Positions 27,859 to 36,885 of a stretch of 64,000 nt of DNA are shown piece by piece. The stretch lies in the NCBI RefSeq assembly GCF_003633775.1, contig NZ_RBIN01000005.1, forward strand, positions 186,001 to 250,000. Direction: 5' to 3'. How positions within the stretch are numbered: position 1 is the first letter of the stretch; every line of letters begins with the position of its first letter. The notes under the pieces are model-generated. The model had not been told where the DNA came from and made no database searches. It was given only the letters and a program-made list of their open reading frames with translations. A program made the translations under genes and the position numbers. The DNA comes from Kushneria sinocarnis. GTDB taxonomy: Bacteria; Pseudomonadota; Gammaproteobacteria; Pseudomonadales; Halomonadaceae.

Positions 27859-29022
27859 ATGGACATCATCGAAGTACACAGCCGGGCCGAGAAGAAGCGC
27901 TTCGTCGACCTGCAATTCAGACTCAACCGGGACGATCCGGCCTGGGTGCCGCCCCTTCGGGACGAGATGATGGGCCTGATCAGCGAGGGGAAGAATCCCT
28001 GGTTCGGTCACGGCACCGCCGGCTTCTTCATTGCCGTGCGGGAGGGGGTCGATGTGGGCCGGATTTCGGCACAGATCGACCGGCTCTGGACCGAAATGCC
28101 CGAACATCAGGGGGGCGGCCGGGACACCGGCAACTGGGGCATGTTCGAAGCCGAGGATGAGGCGGTCGCCGCAGCGCTGATCGCCCACGCCGAGCAGTGG
28201 CTGCGGGCGCGGGGGGTCCGCCGGGCGATCGGGCCGATCTCGATCTCGATCTGGGATGAGCCGGGGCTGCTGGTGGAGGGGCACGATCAACCGCCGACCG
28301 TCATGCTGGGGCACCATCGGGCGGTCTATCAGCAGTGGATCGAGCAGGCCGGCTATGCGGGCATCAAGGATCTGAACACCTACGAGGTGGACGTTTCGAC
28401 CCCGTTTCCGCCCCTGATCCAGCGCATTGTCGAGGCCGGTGAGCGCAATTCGCGCATCCGCATCCGCCGGATCGACAAGAAACGCTTCGAAGAGGAAGCG
28501 GCGCTGATCCTGTCACTGCTCAATGACGCCTGGTCGGACAACTGGGGCTTCGTGCCGCTGACCGATGCGGAAATCGCCTATGCGGGCAAGAAGCTCAAGC
28601 CGATCGTCTTTCGGGAACTGATCTACATCGCGGAGCTCGATGGCGACCCCGTCGCCTTCATGCTCACCCTGCCGGACCTGAACGAACTGCAGCGGGATCT
28701 CGATGGGCGGCTCTATCCGTTCGGCTTTCTCAAGCTGCTGTGGCGTCTCAACGGCGGTCTGTCCGGACGTCCCGATGTCAGTCGGATACGCGTGCCGCTG
28801 ATGGGCGTCAAGAAGGAGCTGCAGGCCTCGCGGCTGGCCTCCCAGATCGCCTTCATGATGATCGAATACACCCGCCGGGCTTCCTTCGAACACTTCGGCG
28901 CCACCCGCGCGGAGATCGGCTGGATCCTCGAGGACAACCAGGGGATGGTCTCCATCGCCGACGCCATCGAGAGCCGTCTCAATCGGGTGTATCGCATCCA
29001 CGAGCGCTCGATTGCCGAGTGA
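27859..29022 (+). CDS. GNAT-like acetyltransferase-fold protein
   Basis: A cytoplasmic protein of 387 residues with no signal peptide. The N-terminal part (IIEVHSRAEKKRFVDLQFRLNRDDPAWVPPL) and the C-terminal part look like members of a proteobacterial family annotated as GNAT-superfamily or hypothetical. Conserved-looking segments are PISISIWDEPGLLVEG near the middle and RIRVPLMGVKKELQASRLA, which could be the acetyl-CoA pyrophosphate region. The substrate is unknown. It is followed by a CBS-domain gene on the same strand, 97 bp downstream. Confidence 0.6.
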   Translation: MDIIEVHSRAEKKRFVDLQFRLNRDDPAWVPPLRDEMMGLISEGKNPWFGHGTAGFFIAVREGVDVGRISAQIDRLWTEMPEHQGGGRDTGNWGMFEAEDEAVAAALIAHAEQWLRARGVRRAIGPISISIWDEPGLLVEGHDQPPTVMLGHHRAVYQQWIEQAGYAGIKDLNTYEVDVSTPFPPLIQRIVEAGERNSRIRIRRIDKKRFEEEAALILSLLNDAWSDNWGFVPLTDAEIAYAGKKLKPIVFRELIYIAELDGDPVAFMLTLPDLNELQRDLDGRLYPFGFLKLLWRLNGGLSGRPDVSRIRVPLMGVKKELQASRLASQIAFMMIEYTRRASFEHFGATRAEIGWILEDNQGMVSIADAIESRLNRVYRIHERSIAE

Positions 29023-29119
29023 CGCCCGGGGCGCGCCGCTTCAGGCCGGCCCCACCGGTGCCGATATCAGACAGCAACGGCACACGGTGCGTCAGCTGAC
29101 CGGCTTACAGGAGCCCCGC

Positions 29120-29563
29120 ATGAATACAACCAGCCCCGCCCTTGTCGCGGACATCATGATTCGCGAGGTGATCACCCTGCGCGTGGAACAGAGCCTGCAT
29201 GACGGCCACGAACTGATGCGCGAGCACCGCATCCGCCATCTGCCGGTCGTCGATGGCGAGGGCCGGCTGGTCGGACTGCTCAACCAGAAGATCGTGCTGC
29301 GCGAGTCCCTGCACATCGCCGATGGCTACGGCACCCGCCGGCTGAATCACCATCTCGCGCAGATTCCGCTCGACACGGTCATCTCCCGCGATGTACTGAC
29401 CCTGGCGGCCGGCATGCCGCTGGCCGAGGCCGGTCGGCACCTGCTGGCCTCCCGGCAGGGGGCGATGCCGGTGCTGGACGAGGCAGCACACCTGGTGGGC
29501 ATCCTCTCCTCGGTGGATTTCGTGAAGCTGGCGGTACAGCTGCTCGACACGAACGGCAGCTGA
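29120..29563 (+). CDS. CBS-domain pair protein
   Basis: A protein of 147 residues made of two CBS motifs: residues about 8-60 (ADIMIREVITLRVEQSLHDG, IRHLPVVDGEGRLVGLL) and about 83-142 (TVISRDVLTLAAGMPLAEAG, GAMPVLDEAAHLVGILSSVDFV). Such pairs usually bind adenine nucleotides and act as regulatory sensors. The start at 29120 follows CAGGAGC; the frame is open from 29012 but without a better start. The partner is unknown. Confidence 0.85.
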   Translation: MNTTSPALVADIMIREVITLRVEQSLHDGHELMREHRIRHLPVVDGEGRLVGLLNQKIVLRESLHIADGYGTRRLNHHLAQIPLDTVISRDVLTLAAGMPLAEAGRHLLASRQGAMPVLDEAAHLVGILSSVDFVKLAVQLLDTNGS

Positions 29564-29597
29564 ACCGTCGCGACGGGCCGGCCGTCTCCCCCGTGGC

Positions 29598-31394
29598 TCA
29601 CGCCGACCGGTCCCGATCGGCGTCGATGCGTGCCAGGGTCTCGCCGGCGGTCAGCGTGCTGCCTTCCCGGGCCTCGATGACCAGGGTGCCGGCACGCGTC
29701 GCCTGCACCCGGGTTTCCATCTTCATCGCTTCCATGATGGCGATCACCTCACCGGCCTCGACGTGGCTGCCGTCGGCCACCTGCCAGGCGTAGAGATGCC
29801 CGCTGATCGGTGCCGTCACGACGCCCTCGTCGGCCTCCGGCGCCGTCTCGGCGGGCGCCTCGGGCACGCCGGATCCGAGACCCTGTAGCAGCGTCGCCGG
29901 CAGGCCGATCCGGTGACGCCGGCCATCGAGCTCGATCACGGAATGCAGCATCCCGGGCTCGTCCGCCGGTGCCTGACGTGCGTCCCAGTCGAGCGGCGTA
30001 TCGAACTCGGTCTCGATCCAGCGGGTATGCACGCGAAAACCGGTTTCATCATGCTCACCGCCGGTGAAATCCGCATGCTGCATCACCGCGCGGTGAAACG
30101 GCAGCACCGACGCCACCCCCTCGATGTGAAACGCTGCCAGCGCGCGTCTTGCCCGGGCAATCGCCTGTGTCCGGGTGGCCCCGGTCACGATCAGCTTGGC
30201 CATCAGGGAATCGAAGTGTCCGGAGACCAGGTCGCCACTGTCCACTCCGGTGTCCAGTCGGATCCCGGGGCCGGCGGGGGCCCCGAATGTCCCGAGCCGT
30301 CCCGGCGTCGGCAGAAAGCCCTTGGCGGCATCCTCGGCATTGATCCGGAACTCGAAGCTGTGGCCGCGCGGTGCCGGGGTCTCGGTGAAGGAGAGCGGGT
30401 GGCCCTCGGCAATGCGCAGCTGCTCGATCACCAGGTCGACACCGGCGGTCTCCTCGGTGACCGGGTGCTCGACCTGCAATCGCGTATTGACCTCCAGAAA
30501 CGACAGCGTGTCATCGCTGCCCAGCAGAAACTCCACCGTGCCGGCACTGACATAGCCTGCCCGGGCGCAGATATCGTGGGCGGCCTGATGAATCCGGCGA
30601 AGCTGTTCGTCGCTCAGAAAGGGCGCCGGCGCCTCCTCGACGAGCTTCTGATTGCGTCGCTGCAGTGAGCAGTCACGCGTGCCGACCACCACCACGTTGC
30701 CGTGGTGATCGCCCATGATCTGAGCCTCGATATGCCGCGGCCGGTCGAGATACTGCTCGACAAAGCACTCGCCGCGACCGAAGGCGGCCTCGGCCTCGCG
30801 CACCGCCGAGTGATAGCACTCGGTGACCTCGTCCATGCGCCAGGCCACCTTCAGCCCGCGTCCGCCGCCGCCAAAGGCCGCCTTGATGGCAATCGGCAGG
30901 CCGACCTCGTCGGCAAAGGCCACCACCTCCTCGGCACTGTCCACCGGGTTTTCGGTGCCGCGCGCCAGCGGGGCGCCTACCTCGAGCGCCAGCCGGCGCG
31001 CCTCGACCTTGTCCCCCAGCACCTCGATGGTGTCCGGATCGGGACCGATCCAGACCAGCCCAGCAGCCTGGACCGCCCGGGCAAAATCGGCGCGCTCGGA
31101 GAGAAAGCCATAGCCGGGATGGATGGCATCGGCCCCCGAGCGACGCGCGACCTCCAGCAGCTGATCGATCGACAGATAGCCCCGGACGGGCGGGTCCCCT
31201 GCCAGGGCAAAGGCTTCATCGGCGAGCCGCACGTGCAGCGCCTCCAGCTCGCCCTCGGCATAAACGGCGACCGAGCCGATCCCGTAGTCCCGGCAAGCAT
31301 GAATCACGCGCACCGCGATCTCGCCGCGATTGGCGATCAGGACCTTCTTCAGCGGCTGGCGGGAAGCGGTGTCGTGGGAAACGGAATGGTTCAT
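29598..31394 (-). CDS. Biotin carboxylase fused to biotin carboxyl carrier domain
   Basis: A protein of 598 residues. Residues about 15-460 are a biotin carboxylase (VLIANRGEIAVRVIHACRD, the ATP loop AAFGGGGRGLKVA, FLEVNTRLQVEHPVTE) and residues about 520-590 are a biotinyl domain with the biotin lysine K558 in EAMKMETRV. There is no carboxyltransferase domain. Its start overlaps the stop of the KipI-KipA fusion. In urea carboxylase the carboxyltransferase is built from the same two folds, so the two adjacent proteins together match a split biotin-dependent carboxylase. The substrate is not known; the PxpA neighbour suggests a lactam or amide. Confidence 0.85.
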   Translation of the reverse strand: MNHSVSHDTASRQPLKKVLIANRGEIAVRVIHACRDYGIGSVAVYAEGELEALHVRLADEAFALAGDPPVRGYLSIDQLLEVARRSGADAIHPGYGFLSERADFARAVQAAGLVWIGPDPDTIEVLGDKVEARRLALEVGAPLARGTENPVDSAEEVVAFADEVGLPIAIKAAFGGGGRGLKVAWRMDEVTECYHSAVREAEAAFGRGECFVEQYLDRPRHIEAQIMGDHHGNVVVVGTRDCSLQRRNQKLVEEAPAPFLSDEQLRRIHQAAHDICARAGYVSAGTVEFLLGSDDTLSFLEVNTRLQVEHPVTEETAGVDLVIEQLRIAEGHPLSFTETPAPRGHSFEFRINAEDAAKGFLPTPGRLGTFGAPAGPGIRLDTGVDSGDLVSGHFDSLMAKLIVTGATRTQAIARARRALAAFHIEGVASVLPFHRAVMQHADFTGGEHDETGFRVHTRWIETEFDTPLDWDARQAPADEPGMLHSVIELDGRRHRIGLPATLLQGLGSGVPEAPAETAPEADEGVVTAPISGHLYAWQVADGSHVEAGEVIAIMEAMKMETRVQATRAGTLVIEAREGSTLTAGETLARIDADRDRSA

Positions 31395-33013
31395 GCAGCC
31401 CCCTCGGTGGTCTCTCGGGAATCGTCGGCACAGGGCGCGAAAGCACTGATCGGATTGAAGCGGATCCTCGCACCGGCGGGAATCTGCCCTGCCAGGTCGA
31501 GGTGATGGTCGGCGACACAGGCAATGACCGGGTAGCCGCCGGTCAGCGGATGATCGGCGAGAAACAGCACCGGCTGCCCGCTGGGCGGTACCTGAAGGGC
31601 CCCGCTGACCGTGCCTTCGCTGGGCAGTTCGCTGGTGTCACTGCGTTCGAGCGCCGCTTCGCCGGCCAGCCGGAGGCCGACCCGATCCGACTGCGGCGTG
31701 ACCTGCCAGACCTGCTGGCAGAGCCGTTCGAGGGCCGGTTCGGTGAACCAGTCGCTGCGCGGCCCCATGAGGATATCCAGGGTGACGGTGTCGCCGGGTG
31801 ACGGCAGCTCGAACGCCGGTGCCTCGTGCAGTGCGACCGCGCTCACCGGCAGGCCGGCCGTGTACAGCCGGTCTCCGCCCGCCAGCGGCGCCGGCCCCAG
31901 CCGGGCCAGGGTATCGGTGGCACAGCTGCCCAGCACCGGCGTGACCTCGAATCCGCCCCGCAGGGCCAGATAGCTGCGTACGCCGGCGGTCACGGCGCCC
32001 AGCGTCAGGGTGTCGCCCGCCGCCAGCTCGATCGGCTGCCAGCCCGGCACCTGGTGTGCCGCGCCCTCGGCGGGCTGGCGGGTGAGCGACAGCTTCGCCC
32101 CGGTTACACCGACCACCGTCGGGCGGTGGCAGTAGAGTGTCAGGCCGCCCTGGGCAATCTCGAGGGCGGTGGCATCCGAGTGATTGCCCACCAGCCGGTT
32201 GGCCGCGCGAAAGGCCGCCCGATCCATCGCCCCGGCGGCCGAAACGCCCTGGTGCGTCTGCCCCGTGCGGCCGAGATCCTGAAAGAGACTCTGCAGGCCG
32301 GGCTGGAGAACCTCCAGCGTCGGGGGCGCGCCACGGTGCGAGGGGGCGGTATCGGCAGCGGCAGTGGCCGCCGGGCGCGTCGGCTGCTCGTCCAGCGGCG
32401 TGAAGCGTACCCGCATGCCGGGCTGCAGCAGCGCCGCCGGCTCCCGGTTCACGTCCCACATCGTCAGCGGTGTCACGCCGATCAGCTGCCAGCCTCCGGG
32501 ACTGTCGGTGGGGTAAATCCCGCTGAAGGGCCCGGCCAGCCCGACGGCGCCTGCCGGAATGCGCGTGCGCGGCGTCGGGCGACGCGGCACTTCCAGCCCG
32601 GCATCGCCGGTGAGATAGGCAAACCCCGGCGCAAAGCCGCAGAAGGCCACCTGGTATTCGGTCGCGCAGTGACGGCGGATGACCTCGTCGGTCGTGAGCT
32701 CGAGCAGTTGTGCGACCTCGGCGAGATCCTCGCCGTTGTAGTACACGGGAATCTCGACGAGCTCGCCGTGCTCGCGGCGGTGGCCGGTCAGCGGATACCG
32801 GCGCAGTGCTGCGGCCAGCGTTCGGGCGCTGATCCGCCCCGGATCGAAGTGCACCAGCAGGGTGCGCGCCGCCGGGATGATGGCGGTAATGCCCTCGATC
32901 GGGCTGCTGTCGAGCTGCTCGAACAGCCCCAGCGTCTGCGGCAGATCGTCCAGCTCGACCAGCAGCGCACTCAGATTGACGGGGAAAATGTTCAAAAAGC
33001 CTCCTGAAGGCAT
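31391..33013 (-). CDS. pxpBC: Fused 5-oxoprolinase subunits B and C (KipI-KipA type)
   Basis: A protein of 540 residues. The N-terminal third (about 1-215) is the KipI/AHS1 domain (ALLVELDDLPQTLG, GFAPGFAYLTG, RIPAGAVGLAG, SPGGWQLIG). The remainder (about 235-520) is the KipA/AHS2 domain (LFQDLGRTGQTHQGVSAAGAMDR, VLFLADHPLTGGYPVIACV). The usual separate PxpB and PxpC genes are here one chain. With PxpA they form an ATP-dependent 5-oxoprolinase; with a biotin carboxylase they could act as a carboxyltransferase. It follows the DUF1445 gene after 17 bases. No strong ribosome site is seen, so the start is less sure. Confidence 0.88.
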   Translation of the reverse strand: MPSGGFLNIFPVNLSALLVELDDLPQTLGLFEQLDSSPIEGITAIIPAARTLLVHFDPGRISARTLAAALRRYPLTGHRREHGELVEIPVYYNGEDLAEVAQLLELTTDEVIRRHCATEYQVAFCGFAPGFAYLTGDAGLEVPRRPTPRTRIPAGAVGLAGPFSGIYPTDSPGGWQLIGVTPLTMWDVNREPAALLQPGMRVRFTPLDEQPTRPAATAAADTAPSHRGAPPTLEVLQPGLQSLFQDLGRTGQTHQGVSAAGAMDRAAFRAANRLVGNHSDATALEIAQGGLTLYCHRPTVVGVTGAKLSLTRQPAEGAAHQVPGWQPIELAAGDTLTLGAVTAGVRSYLALRGGFEVTPVLGSCATDTLARLGPAPLAGGDRLYTAGLPVSAVALHEAPAFELPSPGDTVTLDILMGPRSDWFTEPALERLCQQVWQVTPQSDRVGLRLAGEAALERSDTSELPSEGTVSGALQVPPSGQPVLFLADHPLTGGYPVIACVADHHLDLAGQIPAGARIRFNPISAFAPCADDSRETTEGAA

Positions 33014-33030
33014 GTCTCCGGTAGTCCGGA

Positions 33031-33828
33031 TCAGACGTGATAGCGACTGTCCGGCACGTCGGTGATGAACATGTGCCCCGGCGCATGCGTCAGTGCAAAG
33101 GGCACGCTTGATGCCATGACCGCAGCCTGTGGGGTTACGCCACAGGCCCAGAACACCGGGGTTTCGCCGCGCTCAAGGCGCACGGGGTCACCGAAATCGG
33201 GGCGGTCGAGATCCACAATACCCAGCGCCTTCGGGTCGCCCACGTGAATCGGCGCGCCATGGACACCGGGGTAGCGTGCGGTAATGGTGCTTGCCCTGGC
33301 GATATGAGCCGCCGGCAGCGGGCGCATCGAAACCACCACGTTCCCCTGCAGTCGTCCGGCCGGACGGCAGGGCAGCGTGGTGCGATACATCGGCACGTTG
33401 GTGTTGTCGGTGATGTGACGCACCTCGATGCCGGCCTCGAGCAGGGCGTTTTCAAAGGTGAAGCTGCAGCCGATCAGAAAGGTGACCAGATTGGGGTGCG
33501 CTTCCCAGCAGGCGCGGGCGTCGTTGATTTCCTCGGCCAGCGCGCCGTCGCGCCAGAGTCGGTAGCGCGGCAGGTCGGTACGGAGATCGGCGCCCTCGGC
33601 CATCGGCGTGCGCCAGTCGCTGGGGTCACTGACCTCAAGCACCGGGCAGGCCTGCGGGTTGCGCTGGGCGTAGAGCAGAAAATCCCACGCCCAGTCACCC
33701 GGCAGGGCGATCAGGTTGGCCTGGGTCATGCCCGGGGCCAGACCGGCGGTAGGGCGACACTCCCCGGCACGAAAGCGTTCGCGAGCCTGGCGGGCGGCGA
33801 CCAGTGACGGATGCACGTTCGTCGTCAT
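33031..33828 (-). CDS. DUF1445 protein (YcsI / putative hydro-lyase, D-glutamate cyclase-like)
   Basis: A protein of 265 residues that matches the YcsI/DUF1445 family, usually annotated as a putative hydro-lyase and related to the mitochondrial D-glutamate cyclase. Family segments are [43 protein letters not shown] and [13 protein letters not shown]-glutamate cyclase makes 5-oxo-D-proline, so a link to the adjacent 5-oxoprolinase is attractive, but this is inference. Its ATG overlaps the pxpA stop. Confidence 0.85.
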   Translation of the reverse strand: MTTNVHPSLVAARQARERFRAGECRPTAGLAPGMTQANLIALPGDWAWDFLLYAQRNPQACPVLEVSDPSDWRTPMAEGADLRTDLPRYRLWRDGALAEEINDARACWEAHPNLVTFLIGCSFTFENALLEAGIEVRHITDNTNVPMYRTTLPCRPAGRLQGNVVVSMRPLPAAHIARASTITARYPGVHGAPIHVGDPKALGIVDLDRPDFGDPVRLERGETPVFWACGVTPQAAVMASSVPFALTHAPGHMFITDVPDSRYHV

Positions 33829-34595
33829 GAGCGGGCCCCGGCAAAGGCACGCAGTTCGATGCCGGCCGCGACAAGCCGGTCGCGGACTGCCTGCGCCAGC
33901 GCCACGGCATCGGGGCTGTCCCCGTGCACACAGATCGAATCCGCCGCCACGGCGATGTCGTCCCCGTCGCGGCTGGTCACCACGCCCTCGTGGGCCAGTC
34001 GCAGCATCCGCTCGGTGACCACCCCGGCATCATGCAGCATGGCCCCGGGCTCGCGGCGGGAGACCAGGCTGCCGTCGCTTTCATAGGCGCGATCGGCGAA
34101 GGCCTCGGCCACCGTGTTCAGCCCCGCCGCCCCGGCCCAGCCGGTCAGCGGCGTGCCCGCCAGCGTCATCAGCACCAGCGCGGGATCGACGGCGAGCACC
34201 GCCTCGATCACGGCGCGGGCCTGACGCTCGTCGCGGGCGATGGTGTTGTAGAGGGCACCATGCGGCTTGACGTAGCGCACCCGGGTCCCGGCCGCCCGCG
34301 CCAGCCCCTTGAGCGCGCCGATCTGATAGATCACGTCGGCGCGCAGGTCCTCGCTGGCGATATCCATGGCCCGGCGGCCGAAGCCCACCAGGTCGGGATA
34401 GGCCACGTGCGCTCCGATCGCCACGCCCCGGTCGGCGGCGGCCTTCAGCGTGCGCAGGATGCCGGCGGGATCGCCGGCGTGAAAGCCACAGGCCACGTTG
34501 GCACTGGTGACGATGCCCAGCATGGCGTCGTCATCCCCCATGCGCCACTGACCGAGGCTCTCTCCGAGATCGCTGTTGAGATCGATATGTGCCAT
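33825..34595 (-). CDS. pxpA: 5-oxoprolinase subunit A (LamB/YcsF family)
   Basis: A cytoplasmic protein of 256 residues with the LamB/YcsF hallmarks: [19 protein letters not shown] at the start, [21 protein letters not shown] and VKPHGALYN. With PxpB and PxpC it hydrolyses 5-oxoproline to glutamate using ATP. A GGGGAG ribosome site precedes the ATG. It lies 15 bp downstream of the NRAMP-like gene and overlaps the DUF1445 gene. Confidence 0.92.
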   Translation of the reverse strand: MAHIDLNSDLGESLGQWRMGDDDAMLGIVTSANVACGFHAGDPAGILRTLKAAADRGVAIGAHVAYPDLVGFGRRAMDIASEDLRADVIYQIGALKGLARAAGTRVRYVKPHGALYNTIARDERQARAVIEAVLAVDPALVLMTLAGTPLTGWAGAAGLNTVAEAFADRAYESDGSLVSRREPGAMLHDAGVVTERMLRLAHEGVVTSRDGDDIAVAADSICVHGDSPDAVALAQAVRDRLVAAGIELRAFAGARS

Positions 34596-34610
34596 GTGTG
34601 AACTCCCCTG

Positions 34611-35849
34611 TCAGGCACTCGGCGTGAGAAAGGCAAAGATGGGACCGATGGACTGATAGCCCATGTACCAGGTCATGAGGCTGACGACGGCGCCCGCCAC
34701 CAGCAGCCAGCGCGGATAACGGTAGCCCGCCATCAGATCCTGACGCCGCCAGGCCACCCACAAAAAGAGCGTCAGCCCCAGCGGCAGGATCAGCCCGTTG
34801 AAGCCGCCGGCGAAGACCAGCAGGGCGGCGGGCGGGGTCCCCAGCAGCATGAAGACGACCAGCGACACCGCGATGAACACCACCGTGGCACGATTGCGCA
34901 TGGCCTCGCCGATGCCGGGGCGGAAGGCCCCGAGAAACGTCATGGACGTATAGGCGGCGCCGATGATGCTGGTGATCCCGGCCGCCCACAGGATCAGGCC
35001 GAAGGCGCGCAGGCCGAACTCGCCCGCGGCGACCTGGAAGGCCTGTGCCGCGGGGTTGGCGCCCTGGCTGGAGATGTCGATGGTCACCCCGCTGGCGACC
35101 ACTCCCAGAATCGCCAGAAACAGCACGTAGCGCATCACCCCGGTCACCAGGATGCCGCGCAGTGCCGCCTTCGACACGGTCTCGACATGCTCGACGCCGC
35201 CCACGCCGCGATCCAGGATGCGGTGTGCGCCGGCATAGGTGATATAGCCGCCCACCGTGCCGCCCACGATGGTGGTGATGGTGGCAAAGCTGATGCTGTC
35301 GGGCATGACGGTCTGGCGCAGCGCCTCACCCACCGGCGGGTCGGAAGCAATGGCGACGAACACCGTCAGCGCCAGCATCAGCACCCCCAGCGCCATCACG
35401 ATGCGATCAATGGCCACCCCGGCACGATGCGACAGAAAGATGCCGATGGCGATCAGCCCGCTCAGCGCGCCGCCCCACCGGGGGTCGAGCCCGGTCAGGG
35501 CATTGAACCCCAGCCCGGCGCCGGCGATGTTGCCGACGTTGAACACCAGCCCGCCGAAGATCACCAGCACCGCCAGCAGATAGCCGCTGCCGGGCAGCGC
35601 CGCGTTGGCCACCTCGTGCGCGCGCATGCCCGTCACGGTCACCACCCGCCAGATGTTCAGCTGGACCACGAAGTCGATCACGATCGACGCCAGGATGCCG
35701 AAGGCAAAGGCCGCCCCCATCAGCGACGTGAAGGTCGCGGTCTGGGTAATGAATCCGGGGCCGACCGCCGAGGTGGCCATCATGAAGACGGCGCCGAGCA
35801 GCGACGCCTGTCTCGTCTTCATGGGATGTGCTTTGGTGCGGCTCGTCAT
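34611..35849 (-). CDS. NRAMP-like transporter (YcsG family)
   Basis: A polytopic membrane protein of 412 residues of the NRAMP superfamily with about eleven hydrophobic segments (VGPGFITQTATFTS, GGLVFNVGNIAGAG, IIGAAYTSMTFL). The canonical metal-binding DPGN of true NRAMP proteins is not present in the first helix, where GPGFITQ stands instead, so it may carry an organic solute rather than a metal. In Bacillus the homologue ycsG sits with ycsF, ycsI and kipI-kipA, the same set as here. The frame is open to 36026, but the ATG at 35849 gives the normal N terminus. It is the first gene of the pxp operon. Confidence 0.8.
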   Translation of the reverse strand: MTSRTKAHPMKTRQASLLGAVFMMATSAVGPGFITQTATFTSLMGAAFAFGILASIVIDFVVQLNIWRVVTVTGMRAHEVANAALPGSGYLLAVLVIFGGLVFNVGNIAGAGLGFNALTGLDPRWGGALSGLIAIGIFLSHRAGVAIDRIVMALGVLMLALTVFVAIASDPPVGEALRQTVMPDSISFATITTIVGGTVGGYITYAGAHRILDRGVGGVEHVETVSKAALRGILVTGVMRYVLFLAILGVVASGVTIDISSQGANPAAQAFQVAAGEFGLRAFGLILWAAGITSIIGAAYTSMTFLGAFRPGIGEAMRNRATVVFIAVSLVVFMLLGTPPAALLVFAGGFNGLILPLGLTLFLWVAWRRQDLMAGYRYPRWLLVAGAVVSLMTWYMGYQSIGPIFAFLTPSA

Positions 35850-35944
35850 GGCGGCGGGACTCCGGGGTCGGGTGGATGATGCCGTATCGACGCAATTTGC
35901 ATGCCAGAATGAACAGCACGCCTGATATCGTGCACTGATCACGC

Positions 35945-35965
35945 CTTTATTGTTCAACAATAAAG
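35945..35965. promoter_or_regulatory. 21-bp operator palindrome between the pxp operon and the GntR gene
   Basis: Two perfect 10-base arms (CTTTATTGTT and AACAATAAAG) around a single central base. The core TTGTTCAACAA fits FCD-type GntR operators (TTGT-N3-ACAA). It lies 96 bp from the transporter start and 179 bp from the GntR gene, which is transcribed the other way. The GntR protein is the likely ligand, by inference. Confidence 0.7.
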
Positions 35966-36143
35966 GAGACTCCGCTGAACCTGGATACGACTTGCGTTCA
36001 ATAATGGGGCGTTTCACGGCTGCCATGCGCCATGAGCGTGCATCACCGCCCCCGGGGCGCGGCCGTGCCCTTGTCGCCTGCGGCAGGAATCGGGGACCAT
36101 TCGGGACAGACGATCATGAAACACGAGCGGGAACTGCATCGAG

Positions 36144-36842
36144 ATGAGAGAGCCAATTGCGGGTGAGACCGGCAGGACCCTGGGGGAAACCGTCACGAAC
36201 CGCGTGCGCCGCATGCTGGTCGAGGGAGAACTGATTCCGGGCCAGCGGCTCTCGGAGGCGGGGCTGAGCGAACAGCTGGGCATCTCCCGCAACACCCTGC
36301 GCGAAGCGTTTCGCAGCCTGGCGCATGAAGGGCTGGTCACCCATCACCCCAACCGGGGGGTCTTTGTCACCACGCCCAGCATGGCCTCCATCGTGGACAT
36401 CTACCGGCTGCGGCGCTTTATCGAGTGTCGGGCCCTGGCGGAAGCCTGGCCCGGTCACCCGGGGGCCCGGGCGATGCGTGCCGCGGTCGCGGACGCCGGC
36501 ACCCATCGCGAGACGCAGGACTGGAATGCCGTGGGCACCGCCAACATGGCCTTCCACGCCGCCATCGTCGAACTGGCCGACAGCGAGCGGCTCAACGTCT
36601 TCTTCCGCCGGCTGGCCGCCGAGCTGCGGCTGGCCTTCGGACTGATCGCCGACCCCGAGATGCTGCATGAGCCCTATGTGGCGATGAACCGGCGTGTCCT
36701 GGACACGCTGGAAGCCGGCCGGCCGCGGGAAGCCTCGGAGCTGCTCGAGCACTACCTGGTGCAGTCGGAGCGGCTCGTGCTGGCGGCCTATACGCGCTAT
36801 GAAGAGGGCGCCAACATCGCGTCAACGCCCGGGATGGACTGA
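36144..36842 (+). CDS. GntR-family (FCD) regulator of the pxp operon
   Basis: A regulator of 232 residues. The N-terminal winged helix (RRMLVEGELIPGQRLSEAGL, EQLGISRNTLREAFRSLAHEGLV, residues about 20-65) is followed by an FCD domain with the likely metal/ligand histidine in MAFHAAIVELADSERL. It is divergent from the 5-oxoprolinase operon, with a 21-bp palindrome between them, which suggests repression relieved by a pathway compound. It takes the place of KipR (IclR type) in the Bacillus version of the cluster. It starts at an ATG with a weak ribosome site. Confidence 0.83.
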   Translation: MREPIAGETGRTLGETVTNRVRRMLVEGELIPGQRLSEAGLSEQLGISRNTLREAFRSLAHEGLVTHHPNRGVFVTTPSMASIVDIYRLRRFIECRALAEAWPGHPGARAMRAAVADAGTHRETQDWNAVGTANMAFHAAIVELADSERLNVFFRRLAAELRLAFGLIADPEMLHEPYVAMNRRVLDTLEAGRPREASELLEHYLVQSERLVLAAYTRYEEGANIASTPGMD

Positions 36843-36843
36843 G

Positions 36844-36875
36844 AAAAACAAAGGCGTCGGCTCCCGGAGGCCGAC
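36844..36875 (-). terminator. Probable terminator of the minus-strand SDR gene
   Basis: On the minus strand: GTCGGC, an 8-base loop, GCCGAC, then GCCTTTGTTTTT. The stem is 6 bp. It lies 11 bp beyond the SDR stop, where the gene converges with the GntR regulator. Confidence 0.6.
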
Positions 36876-36885
36876 TGCCGCGAGA

